Assembly: GCA_001803045.1 (NCBI GenBank)
Contig: MHAR01000086.1
Location: 1-54,482, forward strand
Reading direction: 5' to 3'
Origin: Ignavibacteria bacterium RIFOXYB12_FULL_35_14
GTDB lineage: Bacteria; Bacteroidota; Ignavibacteria; Ignavibacteriales; Ignavibacteriaceae
DNA length: 54,482 bases
Shown: piece after piece, positions 39,328 to 47,471 of the stretch
Layout of the letters: every line of letters starts with the position of its first letter
Position numbering within the stretch: the stretch's first letter is position 1
The notes under the pieces: model-generated
What the model was told of the DNA's origin: nothing
The model's database searches: none
What the model saw: the letters and a program-made list of their open reading frames with translations, nothing else
Translations under genes and position numbers: made by a program

Positions 39328-39409
39328 TTTCAGTAATAGTTGTATCTTGGTTAGAAATAGGTTGTCTTTAGTTATTATTAATGATGAAAAATTGGCTTCT
39401 CGCTTTCTG

Positions 39410-39483
39410 AGCGGGAGACGGGACTCGAACCCGCGACCAACAGCTTGGAAGGCTGTGACTCTAGCCAACTGAGTTACTCCCGC
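39410..39483 (-). tRNA. tRNA-Gly (anticodon TCC)
   Basis: Minus-strand cloverleaf: acceptor GCGGGAG/CTCCCGC, anticodon stem ACAGC/GCTGT with loop CTTCCAA, T arm around TTCGAGT. CCA is not encoded. Confidence 0.96.
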
Positions 39484-39580
39484 AACAATACCTTATATCA
39501 AAAAACTAATTACAAAAAGGCAAAAAAAATTAAGGATAGATTTTCTGAAACTTTATACCTTAATATTTTATACGTTTCCG

Positions 39581-39664
39581 TGGGCGGCGAGGGATTCGAA
39601 CCCCCAAAGGCGTCAGCCAACGGATTTACAGTCCGCCCCGGCTCTCCAACTCCGGCGTCCGCCC
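39581..39664 (-). tRNA. tRNA-Tyr (anticodon GTA)
   Basis: Minus-strand class II tRNA of about 84 bases with a long variable arm, anticodon loop CTGTAAA and discriminator A. The seventh acceptor pair is an A-G mismatch. First gene of the tRNA-rpmG-secE-nusG transcript. Confidence 0.95.
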
Positions 39665-39687
39665 TTAAATATAAAAAACGAGCAATA

Positions 39688-39716
39688 AATATATTGCTTA
39701 TCAACAAAATATGCAA
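39688..39716 (-). promoter_or_regulatory. Promoter of the tRNA-Tyr to nusG transcript
   Basis: On the minus strand TTGCAT (39711-39716), a 17-base spacer and TATATT (39688-39693), ending 23 bases before tRNA-Tyr. The -10 box lies in a GCAATA/TATTGC palindrome (39682-39697). Confidence 0.7.
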
Positions 39717-39781
39717 ATATATTGAGACAAGACTTTTAGGAAAAAAATGTGAGGTTATTAAAATTTTTGAATATGACCTTT

Positions 39782-41320
39782 TTAATGGTTCCAAAGCTCC
39801 CTATCAAGGCTTCTATACTGAATTGCTTCACTAATATGCTGTGGCTTAATTTCTTTTGATTCATCCAAATCAGCAATTGTTCTACTGACTTTGAGTATTC
39901 TATCATAAGCTCGTGCTGAAAGACCGAGTTTTGTCATAGCCATCTTTATTAATTCTGCACAGGTATCGTCAAGTTTACAAAATTGCCGAACTTCCTTTGA
40001 ACCCATATCTCCATTATTAAAAATATGCTTAATCCCAGCAAATCTATTTAGCTGAATCTTTCTTGCTCTAATAACCCTTTCTCTAACATCTTTTGAAGAT
40101 TCACTTTTTGACTCAGAGGATAGTTCTTTGTACTTAACAGCCGGAACTTCAATATGAATATCAATTCTATCGAGAAGTGGTCCGGATATTTTTGCCATGT
40201 ATTTTTGAATTTGTGGAGGTGAACAAGTACACTCTTTATTAGGGTCTGTGAAGTAACCGCAAGGACAAGGATTCATTGCAGATGCAAGCATAAAATTAGC
40301 GGGAAATTCGAGCGAGAGTTTCGATCTGCTTACTGTGACTTTTGCATCTTCCAATGGCTGCCGCAAAACTTCTAAAACATTTTTTTTGAACTCAGGTAAT
40401 TCATCTAAAAAAAGAACTCCATAATGAGCAAATGAAACTTCTCCCGGTCTTGGAAATGATCCGCCGCCCACTAATGCGGCATCGGAAACTGTGTGATGCG
40501 GACTTCGGAAGGGCCGCTCGGTTATCAATGCTTTATCTCTGGGAATGATTCCGGCAACCGAATGGATCTTGGTTGTTTCTAATGCTTCTTCGAATGACAT
40601 CGGAGGAAGAATAGTCGGAATTCTTTTTGCCAACATAGTTTTTCCTGAGCCTGGAGGACCAATCATAATTATATTGTGAGCACCGGCTGCTGCAACTTCC
40701 AATGCTCGTTTGACATTTTCTTGTCCCTTTACGTCGGAAAAATCCAGATGATAAACATTCACTTGAGAAAATAATTCTTCTTTATCTACAACAACTCGTT
40801 CAAGCTGTTTATCTTCATTGATGAATTGAACGACTTCTTCAAGACTTTCAACACCATAAACTTCGACACCATCAACTATTGCTGCCTCTTCAGCAGATTC
40901 GTTTGGAACAATTAATTTTTTTATTCCCCGTTTTTTCACTTCAACAGATATTGGTAATGCACCTTTTATTGGTCTTAGTTTTCCATCAAGCGAAAGCTCG
41001 CCAAGAAAAACAATATCATTGATGGAATCCAGATCAATTATTTCTGTGGCTGCTAAAATCCCGATTGCAATGGGAAGGTCAAATGAGCTTCCTTCTTTTT
41101 TAATATCGGCAGGTGCAAGATTTACTGTAATTTTTTTATGTGGAAATTCGAACCCTGTATTTTTAATTGCCGCCATTACTCTCTCACGGCTTTCTTTAAC
41201 CGCATTGTCTGGCAATCCTACAATAGTAAAAGATGGAATTTGTTTTTCAACATGAGTTTCAACTTCTACGATGTAGGCATTAATTCCGTAGGTTGCACTT
41301 GAAAATAATTTTGAAAGCAT
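39782..41320 (-). CDS. YifB/ComM-family AAA+ ATPase (Mg chelatase-like)
   Basis: Hexameric AAA+ helicase family; ComM promotes branch migration during natural transformation in some bacteria. It is 512 residues: an N-terminal Lon-like fold (1-170, with GLPDNAVKESRERVMAAI), then Walker A GPPGSGKTM (221-229), Walker B VLFLDELPE, a cysteine cluster NPCPCGYFTDPNKECTCSP and the C-terminal Mg-chelatase domain with LSARAYDRILKVSRTIADL. It stands alone between nuoI and the tRNA cluster; no other competence genes are present. Confidence 0.93.
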   Translation of the reverse strand: MLSKLFSSATYGINAYIVEVETHVEKQIPSFTIVGLPDNAVKESRERVMAAIKNTGFEFPHKKITVNLAPADIKKEGSSFDLPIAIGILAATEIIDLDSINDIVFLGELSLDGKLRPIKGALPISVEVKKRGIKKLIVPNESAEEAAIVDGVEVYGVESLEEVVQFINEDKQLERVVVDKEELFSQVNVYHLDFSDVKGQENVKRALEVAAAGAHNIIMIGPPGSGKTMLAKRIPTILPPMSFEEALETTKIHSVAGIIPRDKALITERPFRSPHHTVSDAALVGGGSFPRPGEVSFAHYGVLFLDELPEFKKNVLEVLRQPLEDAKVTVSRSKLSLEFPANFMLASAMNPCPCGYFTDPNKECTCSPPQIQKYMAKISGPLLDRIDIHIEVPAVKYKELSSESKSESSKDVRERVIRARKIQLNRFAGIKHIFNNGDMGSKEVRQFCKLDDTCAELIKMAMTKLGLSARAYDRILKVSRTIADLDESKEIKPQHISEAIQYRSLDRELWNH

Positions 41321-41403
41321 TTGATCTTTTCTTGTGAGATCAGGTGAAGTGATTTAAAGTTATATTAATTGATCGATTAAACGAGTAACCTCAGTTATTA
41401 TCT

Positions 41404-41898
41404 CTATTTGTACTGTCTTAAAAACTCAATTCTATCATACAATTGGTTAACCGGTACTAACAATTTATCTTTTCCATAAATAGCATCTGCGCGGTTAGTG
41501 AATGCCAGATCATAGTCTTTACTCATTACAATTGCTTCTTCCGGGCAAACCTCTTCGCAAAATCCACAAAAGATGCAGCGAAGCATATTGATCTCAAATT
41601 TTTCAGGATATCTTTCTTTTTCTCTTTCTGTTTCCGATGCTTGAACTTCTATTGCTAAGGGAGGACAGACCCTCGAACACAGACCACATGCAACACAACG
41701 TTCTTCTCCATTATTTTCCATTACAAGAACCGGTCTTCCGCGATAGGAAGCGGAAGGAATAAATTTTTCCTCAGGATACTTCATTGTAAACTTTGGCTTG
41801 AACATACTTTTTAGTGTAAGCGACAGACCCTTTACGATTTCGGGAATATATATTCTTTCCCAAACAGTAAAATCTTTTTCTCGTTTTTTAACACCCAT
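41404..41898 (-). CDS. nuoI: NADH-quinone oxidoreductase subunit I
   Basis: Peripheral-arm subunit of complex I carrying clusters N6a and N6b. It is 164 residues from the ATG at 41898 (a TTG one codon earlier is the alternative), with two ferredoxin motifs: C68, C71, C74, C78 and C108, C111, C114, C118. It lies 36 bases after nuoH. The next gene downstream is the YifB/ComM ATPase, not nuoJ. Confidence 0.95.
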   Translation of the reverse strand: MGVKKREKDFTVWERIYIPEIVKGLSLTLKSMFKPKFTMKYPEEKFIPSASYRGRPVLVMENNGEERCVACGLCSRVCPPLAIEVQASETEREKERYPEKFEINMLRCIFCGFCEEVCPEEAIVMSKDYDLAFTNRADAIYGKDKLLVPVNQLYDRIEFLRQYK

Positions 41899-41934
41899 CA
41901 AATTTCCAACTAACTATATTAAAATAAAACCTAT

Positions 41935-42972
41935 TTAAAGATTGAAAACCATGATAAGAACAGCAACCCAAATTAAATTGATCAGCGACAAAGGAAACAT
42001 TACTTTCCAGCCTATGCTCATTAACTGATCATAGCGAAATCGCGGCAAACTCCATCTAATCCAAAGGAAGAAAAATAACAGTACTCCCATCTTTATAAAG
42101 AATGAACCAATTTGAATTATTACAGTAAGCCAGTTTGCTAATCCTAAACTTTCAATATTAAAGAACGGAAGATTATAACCTCCAAGGTAAAGTGTTACAA
42201 TCATCCCGGCGGCAATTATCATGTTTGCATACTCTGCTAAAAAGAATGCGGCAAATTTCATGCTGCTGTATTCGGTATGATAACCACCCACGAGTTCCGG
42301 TTCTGCTTCAGGTAGATCGAATGGAAGTCGATTTGTTTCTGCAAAAGCCGACACAACAAATGTAATAAATCCGATTGGCTGAATCCATGCATTCCACATC
42401 CAGCTTCCTTGAGATTGGACAATTGCTATTGGTCTGAGTGATTCAGCAAAAAGTAAAACACCCGCGACGGAAAATCCCATCGATATTTCATAAGAAATCA
42501 TTTGAGCTGAAGAACGAATTCCTCCAAATAAAGAATACTTGCTTCCGGAAGACCAGCCGGCAAGAGTAATTGCATATACTCCAACTGAAGTAAGAGCTAG
42601 CACATAAAGAACTCCAATATTCACATCTGCAACAACAAGCGGAATTTCATATCCAAATATTTTTAATGGGGATGCAATCGGGATAACGGCATAAGTAGCA
42701 AATGCTACAAAAAGTGCAATCACCGGGGCAAGGGTATGAATAAATTGATTTGCCTTTACGGGAACAATATCCTCCTTCAGTAATAATTTAAACACATCAG
42801 CAAATGGCTGAAGAACTCCTTCCCAACCAACACGATTTGGGCCTAAACGATTTTGAACCCATGCGCTAACTCTTCTTTCAAAGTAAACTAAATACGATAC
42901 CATGAGAAGCATTACAGTTAGTATGAGAACGATTTTAACAACTGTGAATACGATTATTTCTAATACTGACAT
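41935..42972 (-). CDS. nuoH: NADH-quinone oxidoreductase subunit H
   Basis: Membrane subunit that forms the quinone-binding chamber with NuoB and NuoD. It is 345 residues with about eight helices, RRVSAWVQNRLGPNRVGWEG near the start, the loop AFAETNRLPFDLPEAEPELV and a closing RWSLPRFRYDQLMSIGWK. It lies 14 bases after nuoG. Confidence 0.96.
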   Translation of the reverse strand: MSVLEIIVFTVVKIVLILTVMLLMVSYLVYFERRVSAWVQNRLGPNRVGWEGVLQPFADVFKLLLKEDIVPVKANQFIHTLAPVIALFVAFATYAVIPIASPLKIFGYEIPLVVADVNIGVLYVLALTSVGVYAITLAGWSSGSKYSLFGGIRSSAQMISYEISMGFSVAGVLLFAESLRPIAIVQSQGSWMWNAWIQPIGFITFVVSAFAETNRLPFDLPEAEPELVGGYHTEYSSMKFAAFFLAEYANMIIAAGMIVTLYLGGYNLPFFNIESLGLANWLTVIIQIGSFFIKMGVLLFFFLWIRWSLPRFRYDQLMSIGWKVMFPLSLINLIWVAVLIMVFNL

Positions 42973-42986
42973 TTATTTTATTGCCC

Positions 42987-44672
42987 CTAAACTTTAATGG
43001 ATTGTTCTTTATTAATGTTCTCCAACAAAATTCCTTTTTCACCAATTACATCGTAATCCAATTTATTAAATGCTTTTATGTTCTTTGAAATCTCATCAAA
43101 TACATCTTCAGTAAGATTAAACTTAAACTTATTATTAAAGAAAGCAGAAAGTGAAGTTAAAATTTTCCATGAAGATTTTGCATCTCGTTTATTTTTTTCT
43201 GCCCAACTATCATACTTTGTTCCGAATTTATCTAACCGGCTGAGTGAAAGTCCATCGACTGCTCTGTCAACATCAATTGATGCAACAGCCGGTCTTATCC
43301 TTTGAACTCTTCCCTGGAAATTTACGAATGTGCCATTTTTTTCCGCATAAGTTGCAGATGGAAATACAACATCTGCAATTGAAGTTGTACGATTAAAATT
43401 AGTAGAGTGAACTATTAATAAATCAAGCTCAGTAAAAATGTTTTCAAGTTCGGGGTTTACTGTAATTAAATCATCCTCAATTATATAAGCTGCTTTTATT
43501 TTCTTTTGTTTTATGCCATTAAAAATTCCCTCAAGATTCAATCCGGACTTATTTGGAGAAATTCCTAAGAGTTCACAACCAAGGGTGTTTGGAGTAGTAT
43601 CATTTTTCCTTAGTATATCATCACCAAAATTCGGATCAACATGACGCATAAAATCTAAATGTTTTGACCCAATGATTGACTGCGCAAATTTTTTAAAGAC
43701 ATAGTTATCTTCACATGTTGCAAATGGTGAAGCTATAAAAGCTATTTCATCTTTATTAAAAGATTTTAATTTTGATGCGGTTTGACTATATGCTTCTTCC
43801 CAACTAACTTGAATTAAATTTCCTTCCTTACGAATGAAAGGTCCTTTTACTCGATCCTCTGCATTTATAAATTTGTAAGTGTTTACTCTTCCATGATCAC
43901 ACATCCAGTAACTGTTAACATCTTCATTGTAACGAGGAGTCAAGCGAAGCACTTCATTATTTCTTACCCAGATCTCTGAATTACAGCCACGAGAGCAGCC
44001 AATGCAAATTGATTTTGTATCCGACATGTCCCAAACTCGAGCTTGAAATCTAAAATCTCTATTTGTTAATGCACCAACTGGACAAATATCAGTTGTGTTG
44101 AGAGAATACGGATTATCCAATTCTTCGCCCGGATAAGTTACAATCGTAACCCGATCACCTCTTTTAATAAAAGTAAGTTCAGGATCTTTGGCAATTTCAT
44201 CACAGAAACGAATGCAGCGTGAACATGAGATACATCTTTCAGCATCAAACATTACCAAAGGGCCAAGCGGCACACGTTTATCCTTGTGTACTTTTTCTTC
44301 TACAAATCTGCTTTCACCAACGCTGTGCTGATAGGCATAATCTTGAAGCTTACATTCTCCGGCTTCATCGCAAATAGGACAATCAAGAGGGTGATTGATA
44401 AGGAAAAATTCCATCACAGCATTTCTTGCTTCGATTGTCTTTTGCGATTGCGAGTGCACCACCATTCCTTCAGCAGCAATCGTTGAACATGCAATTACAA
44501 GTTTGGGCATCTTTTCAACCTCAACAAGGCACATTCTGCAATTACCTGAAACAGATAAGCTCGGATGCCAACAAAAATACGGAATGTCAATTCCATGCTG
44601 TTTTGCTGCTTCAATTATGGTTTGACCTTGAGTAAACTCAATTTCTTTGTCATCTAAAATAAATTTCGGCAT
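42987..44672 (-). CDS. nuoG: NADH-quinone oxidoreductase subunit G, short form with N7 site
   Basis: Iron-sulfur subunit of the complex I electron input arm. It holds a 2Fe-2S domain (C34, C45, C48, C62), the His-Cys3 site (H94, C98, C101, C107), an N4 site (C147, C150, C153, with C197) and a further CxxCxxxCx27C set (C223, C226, C230, C258), the signature of the optional N7 cluster. The molybdopterin-oxidoreductase part is shortened: 561 residues against about 780-910 in E. coli and Thermus. It heads nuoG-H-I; nuoE and nuoF are not adjacent. Confidence 0.95.
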   Translation of the reverse strand: MPKFILDDKEIEFTQGQTIIEAAKQHGIDIPYFCWHPSLSVSGNCRMCLVEVEKMPKLVIACSTIAAEGMVVHSQSQKTIEARNAVMEFFLINHPLDCPICDEAGECKLQDYAYQHSVGESRFVEEKVHKDKRVPLGPLVMFDAERCISCSRCIRFCDEIAKDPELTFIKRGDRVTIVTYPGEELDNPYSLNTTDICPVGALTNRDFRFQARVWDMSDTKSICIGCSRGCNSEIWVRNNEVLRLTPRYNEDVNSYWMCDHGRVNTYKFINAEDRVKGPFIRKEGNLIQVSWEEAYSQTASKLKSFNKDEIAFIASPFATCEDNYVFKKFAQSIIGSKHLDFMRHVDPNFGDDILRKNDTTPNTLGCELLGISPNKSGLNLEGIFNGIKQKKIKAAYIIEDDLITVNPELENIFTELDLLIVHSTNFNRTTSIADVVFPSATYAEKNGTFVNFQGRVQRIRPAVASIDVDRAVDGLSLSRLDKFGTKYDSWAEKNKRDAKSSWKILTSLSAFFNNKFKFNLTEDVFDEISKNIKAFNKLDYDVIGEKGILLENINKEQSIKV

Positions 44673-44766
44673 TCGTTCCCTTTTCGAACTAGTAGTTTAT
44701 TAATATTAATTCAAAACGATTTTGATATACAAATAATTCCAAAAAATTTAGGCAGGAATTAATTTA

Positions 44767-45993
44767 CTATTTGTTCTCGTGAACAACTTCATATTTTTCA
44801 AAATACTTTTCAGTGAAATCTCTAATTTTATTATATGCTTTTTCCAGAATATTTTCCGGCGGCAGAAAAACAACTCGAAAATGTTGTGTGCTTGGTTTTT
44901 GTCCGAATCCAGTACCAGGTACAACGACGACTCCGGTTTCATTAATCAAGTCTGCTACAAAATGATTATCCGGTTGATTCATATGAAGCTGCGGAAAAGC
45001 ATAAAATGCGCCTTCGGGTTTTACGCATGAAATTCCAGGAATTGCATTTAGCATTTCAACTGTTATATCACGACGCTTTGTGAGTTTCTTATTTGCCTGA
45101 ATTAGATGTGTTTGGTCACCATCTAAAGCTGCCGGAATGGCATATTGTTCGGGATGATTTGCAGATAACCTTGCTCGCAAAAGTTTGTTGATAGCCTCGA
45201 TATAATCCGAAAGGAGATTTTCGTTACCACTTACCATTCCCCAGCCAATTCTGAATCCGGGTACAATATAATTTTTCGATAATCCGCCAAAAGTAATTAC
45301 AGGAACATCTTTGTTAAGTGATGCAATAGAAATGTGCTTCTGCCCTTCGAACAAAAGCTTATCATAAATTTCATCGGAGAAGATCACAAGATTATGTTTG
45401 AGCGCTAAATCAATTATTTGTTTGAGAGTGCTTTCGCTCCAATTGGTTCCCGTTGGATTATTTGGATTAATTAATATTATCGCGCGTGTCTTCTCGTTTA
45501 TTTTTCTTTTGATGTCTTCGATATCAGGCTGCCAGCCGTTGCTTTCATCTAAATAATAAGGATTCTCAATGTTTTGCAATTTACTTGCAATTGCTGTGTA
45601 TAAAGGATAACCCGGACTAGGAGTTAAAACATTTTCACCACTATTTACAAGAGCAGTTAAGCAAATATCTATTGCCTCGCTTGCACCGGTTGTAACAAAA
45701 ATATCTTGAATGTTAGATATTTTTTTTCTTTCTGCTTCCTTCGCAATTGATTCTCGTGCAACTTTAATTCCGGATGAGGGGGAATAACCATTATAGTTCT
45801 TTAGCATTGCATGGTAAGTTGCTTCGACCATGTGTCTCGGCGGCGCAAAATCGAACAAGTTGGGATCTCCAATATTAAGGAATAACATTTCCTTACCGGT
45901 TTTAGCCACTTTATCTGCTAAGATAACAATATCCCGAACGGCATAAGTTATATTATTCGTTCTTATTGCAGGAATTATTTTTTCATTTTTCAT
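44767..45993 (-). CDS. PLP-dependent aminotransferase, AlaA-like
   Basis: Class I/II fold-type I aminotransferase, likely acting on alanine, glutamate and related substrates. It is 408 residues from the ATG at 45993, which has GGAG 7 bases upstream. Motifs include YSPSSGIKVARESIA, NPNNPTGTNWS, SDEIYDKLL, the PLP lysine in GGLSKNY (Lys240) and FRIGWG. The closest remembered match is glutamate-pyruvate transaminase AlaA; substrate is not fixed by sequence. Confidence 0.88.
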   Translation of the reverse strand: MKNEKIIPAIRTNNITYAVRDIVILADKVAKTGKEMLFLNIGDPNLFDFAPPRHMVEATYHAMLKNYNGYSPSSGIKVARESIAKEAERKKISNIQDIFVTTGASEAIDICLTALVNSGENVLTPSPGYPLYTAIASKLQNIENPYYLDESNGWQPDIEDIKRKINEKTRAIILINPNNPTGTNWSESTLKQIIDLALKHNLVIFSDEIYDKLLFEGQKHISIASLNKDVPVITFGGLSKNYIVPGFRIGWGMVSGNENLLSDYIEAINKLLRARLSANHPEQYAIPAALDGDQTHLIQANKKLTKRRDITVEMLNAIPGISCVKPEGAFYAFPQLHMNQPDNHFVADLINETGVVVVPGTGFGQKPSTQHFRVVFLPPENILEKAYNKIRDFTEKYFEKYEVVHENK

Positions 45994-46007
45994 GATTTTC
46001 TCCAAAC

Positions 46008-46030
46008 AAAAAAGAGGATTGTCTCCTCAA
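46008..46030 (-). terminator. Intrinsic terminator after the M16 peptidase gene
   Basis: On the minus strand GAGGA-GACAA-TCCTC followed by six T, 48 bases past the M16 stop and directly before the AlaA-like start. It could end the M16 transcript or act in the leader of the aminotransferase. Confidence 0.65.
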
Positions 46031-46075
46031 AAAATACCGCTTTTGATAACTATTATCAATTTGAATGAGATAAAT

Positions 46076-47323
46076 TCAATTAATCAAAAGTTTTTTGGAT
46101 TTCACAAATAATTTATTTAAAGTTTTGGGATTCAGGAGTTCATCAGTTATATCTGAAATATTTTTCACTGAAACTGAATTTATTTCGCTTATAGTCTCTT
46201 CGAGAGTTTTATACTTATTATAATATAGTTCTGACTGAGCCATGCGTATCATTCTATTAGAAGTACTTTCCATACTTAAAATTATATTTCCTTTAAGAGA
46301 TTCCTTCGCTTTGTTTAATTCCTTTTCAGAAATTTTATTCGCCCGCAGCTTTTTCAATTCCATTTCAACTAATCTTAAAGCTTTGCTGATCATCTTTTCA
46401 TTTGTAGAAAAATAAATTCCAAAAACAGATGTGTCCAAAAAGGAATTCAAGAAAGAGTGAACTTGATAAGCAATTCCATTTCGTTCGCGAAGTGATTGGA
46501 ATAATCTTGAACTGCTTCCTTCACCAAGAATTTGACTTAGCAATGAAACATGAACTCTTTTTTTACTCTGATAACCATAAGTAGATGAACCGATTATAGC
46601 GTGAACCTGCTGAATTTCTTTATCGATATTTGCCGTATTAGTTTTTACTTTGTGATTGCTGATTAGCTTTCTATTTATTCGAGACTTAATAAAATTTTTA
46701 TTAAAGTATTTTTCTGCCAATCTAACGACTTCCTCATGTTTAATTCCCCCGGATGAAGCTATCAACATTCTATCGTAAGCATATTTTTGATTGATGTAGC
46801 TGACAAAATCGTTATGAGTAAATTTCCTAATATTTTTTTCTGTACCTAATATGGGATAGCTTAAACTGTTTCCCGAAAATAAAATCTCTTCAAATTTGTC
46901 AAAGATTAATTCTTCGGGATTGTCATCAACATCTCTGAGCTCATCAACAATCACTCCGGCTTCTTTTTTTATTTCGCTTTGTTTGAAAATAGAATTTTGA
47001 ATCATGTCTGAGATTACATCGAAGGTTACGCTAAAATGGTCGACTAATCCTCTTCCATAATAACATGTATGTTCCTTAGATGTGAAAGCATTCAAGTAAC
47101 CACCGCAAGATTCTATTTCAGTCACGATTTTCTTTGCAGAACGTTTCTTTGTTCCTTTAAAGAACATATGCTCGATAAAATGAGTTACGCCATTATGCTT
47201 TAAATCTTCATCGCGAGATCCAACTTCGAACCAAAATCCTAAAGAAAATGATTTGCTTTCAGGAAGAGTTTCGGTGAGAATTTTTATGCCGTTAGGAAGA
47301 ATTGTTTTTTTGAAATGATCCAA
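46076..47323 (-). CDS. M16-family zinc peptidase
   Basis: Inverzincin metallopeptidase related to mitochondrial processing peptidase and B. subtilis YmxG/MlpA. It is 415 residues. The zinc site HFIEH spans residues 48-52, with a probable third ligand Glu128 in VIVDELRDVDDNPEE. The C-terminal half has the usual GEGSSSRLFQSLRERNGIAY. There is no signal peptide, so it is likely cytoplasmic. A promoter and the preceding terminator suggest it is its own unit. Confidence 0.92.
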   Translation of the reverse strand: MDHFKKTILPNGIKILTETLPESKSFSLGFWFEVGSRDEDLKHNGVTHFIEHMFFKGTKKRSAKKIVTEIESCGGYLNAFTSKEHTCYYGRGLVDHFSVTFDVISDMIQNSIFKQSEIKKEAGVIVDELRDVDDNPEELIFDKFEEILFSGNSLSYPILGTEKNIRKFTHNDFVSYINQKYAYDRMLIASSGGIKHEEVVRLAEKYFNKNFIKSRINRKLISNHKVKTNTANIDKEIQQVHAIIGSSTYGYQSKKRVHVSLLSQILGEGSSSRLFQSLRERNGIAYQVHSFLNSFLDTSVFGIYFSTNEKMISKALRLVEMELKKLRANKISEKELNKAKESLKGNIILSMESTSNRMIRMAQSELYYNKYKTLEETISEINSVSVKNISDITDELLNPKTLNKLFVKSKKLLIN

Positions 47324-47358
47324 TATTTAGACTTAATTGATTGATAAAATGTGGCAGC

Positions 47359-47387
47359 AAATATATTGATAAGGAATAGGGCAAGCA
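47359..47387 (-). promoter_or_regulatory. Promoter of the M16 peptidase gene
   Basis: On the minus strand TTGCTT (47382-47387), a 17-base spacer and TATATT (47359-47364), about 36 bases before the M16 ATG. Confidence 0.65.
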
Positions 47388-47427
47388 AGGAATTGATAAA
47401 TCTAAAGGGCAAAGGTTTAAAATAATA

Positions 47428-47449
47428 ATGGCTCGATTTCTCAAGCCAT
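47428..47449 (-). terminator. Intrinsic terminator after the 1619-residue gene
   Basis: On the minus strand ATGGCTTGA-GAAA-TCGAGCCAT forms nine base pairs with a GAAA loop, followed by TATTATTTT, 23 bases past the stop codon. Confidence 0.8.
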
Positions 47450-47471
47450 ATAAAATAGCGAATAAGAATGT

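Noticed and set aside
39232-39468. 78-codon open frame over tRNA-Gly and tRNA-Thr
   Set aside because: It is a translation of tRNA genes, a well-known false ORF.
39445-39834. 129-codon plus-strand frame across tRNA-Gly and tRNA-Tyr
   Set aside because: It crosses two tRNA genes on the opposite strand and the end of the YifB/ComM gene, with no family resemblance.
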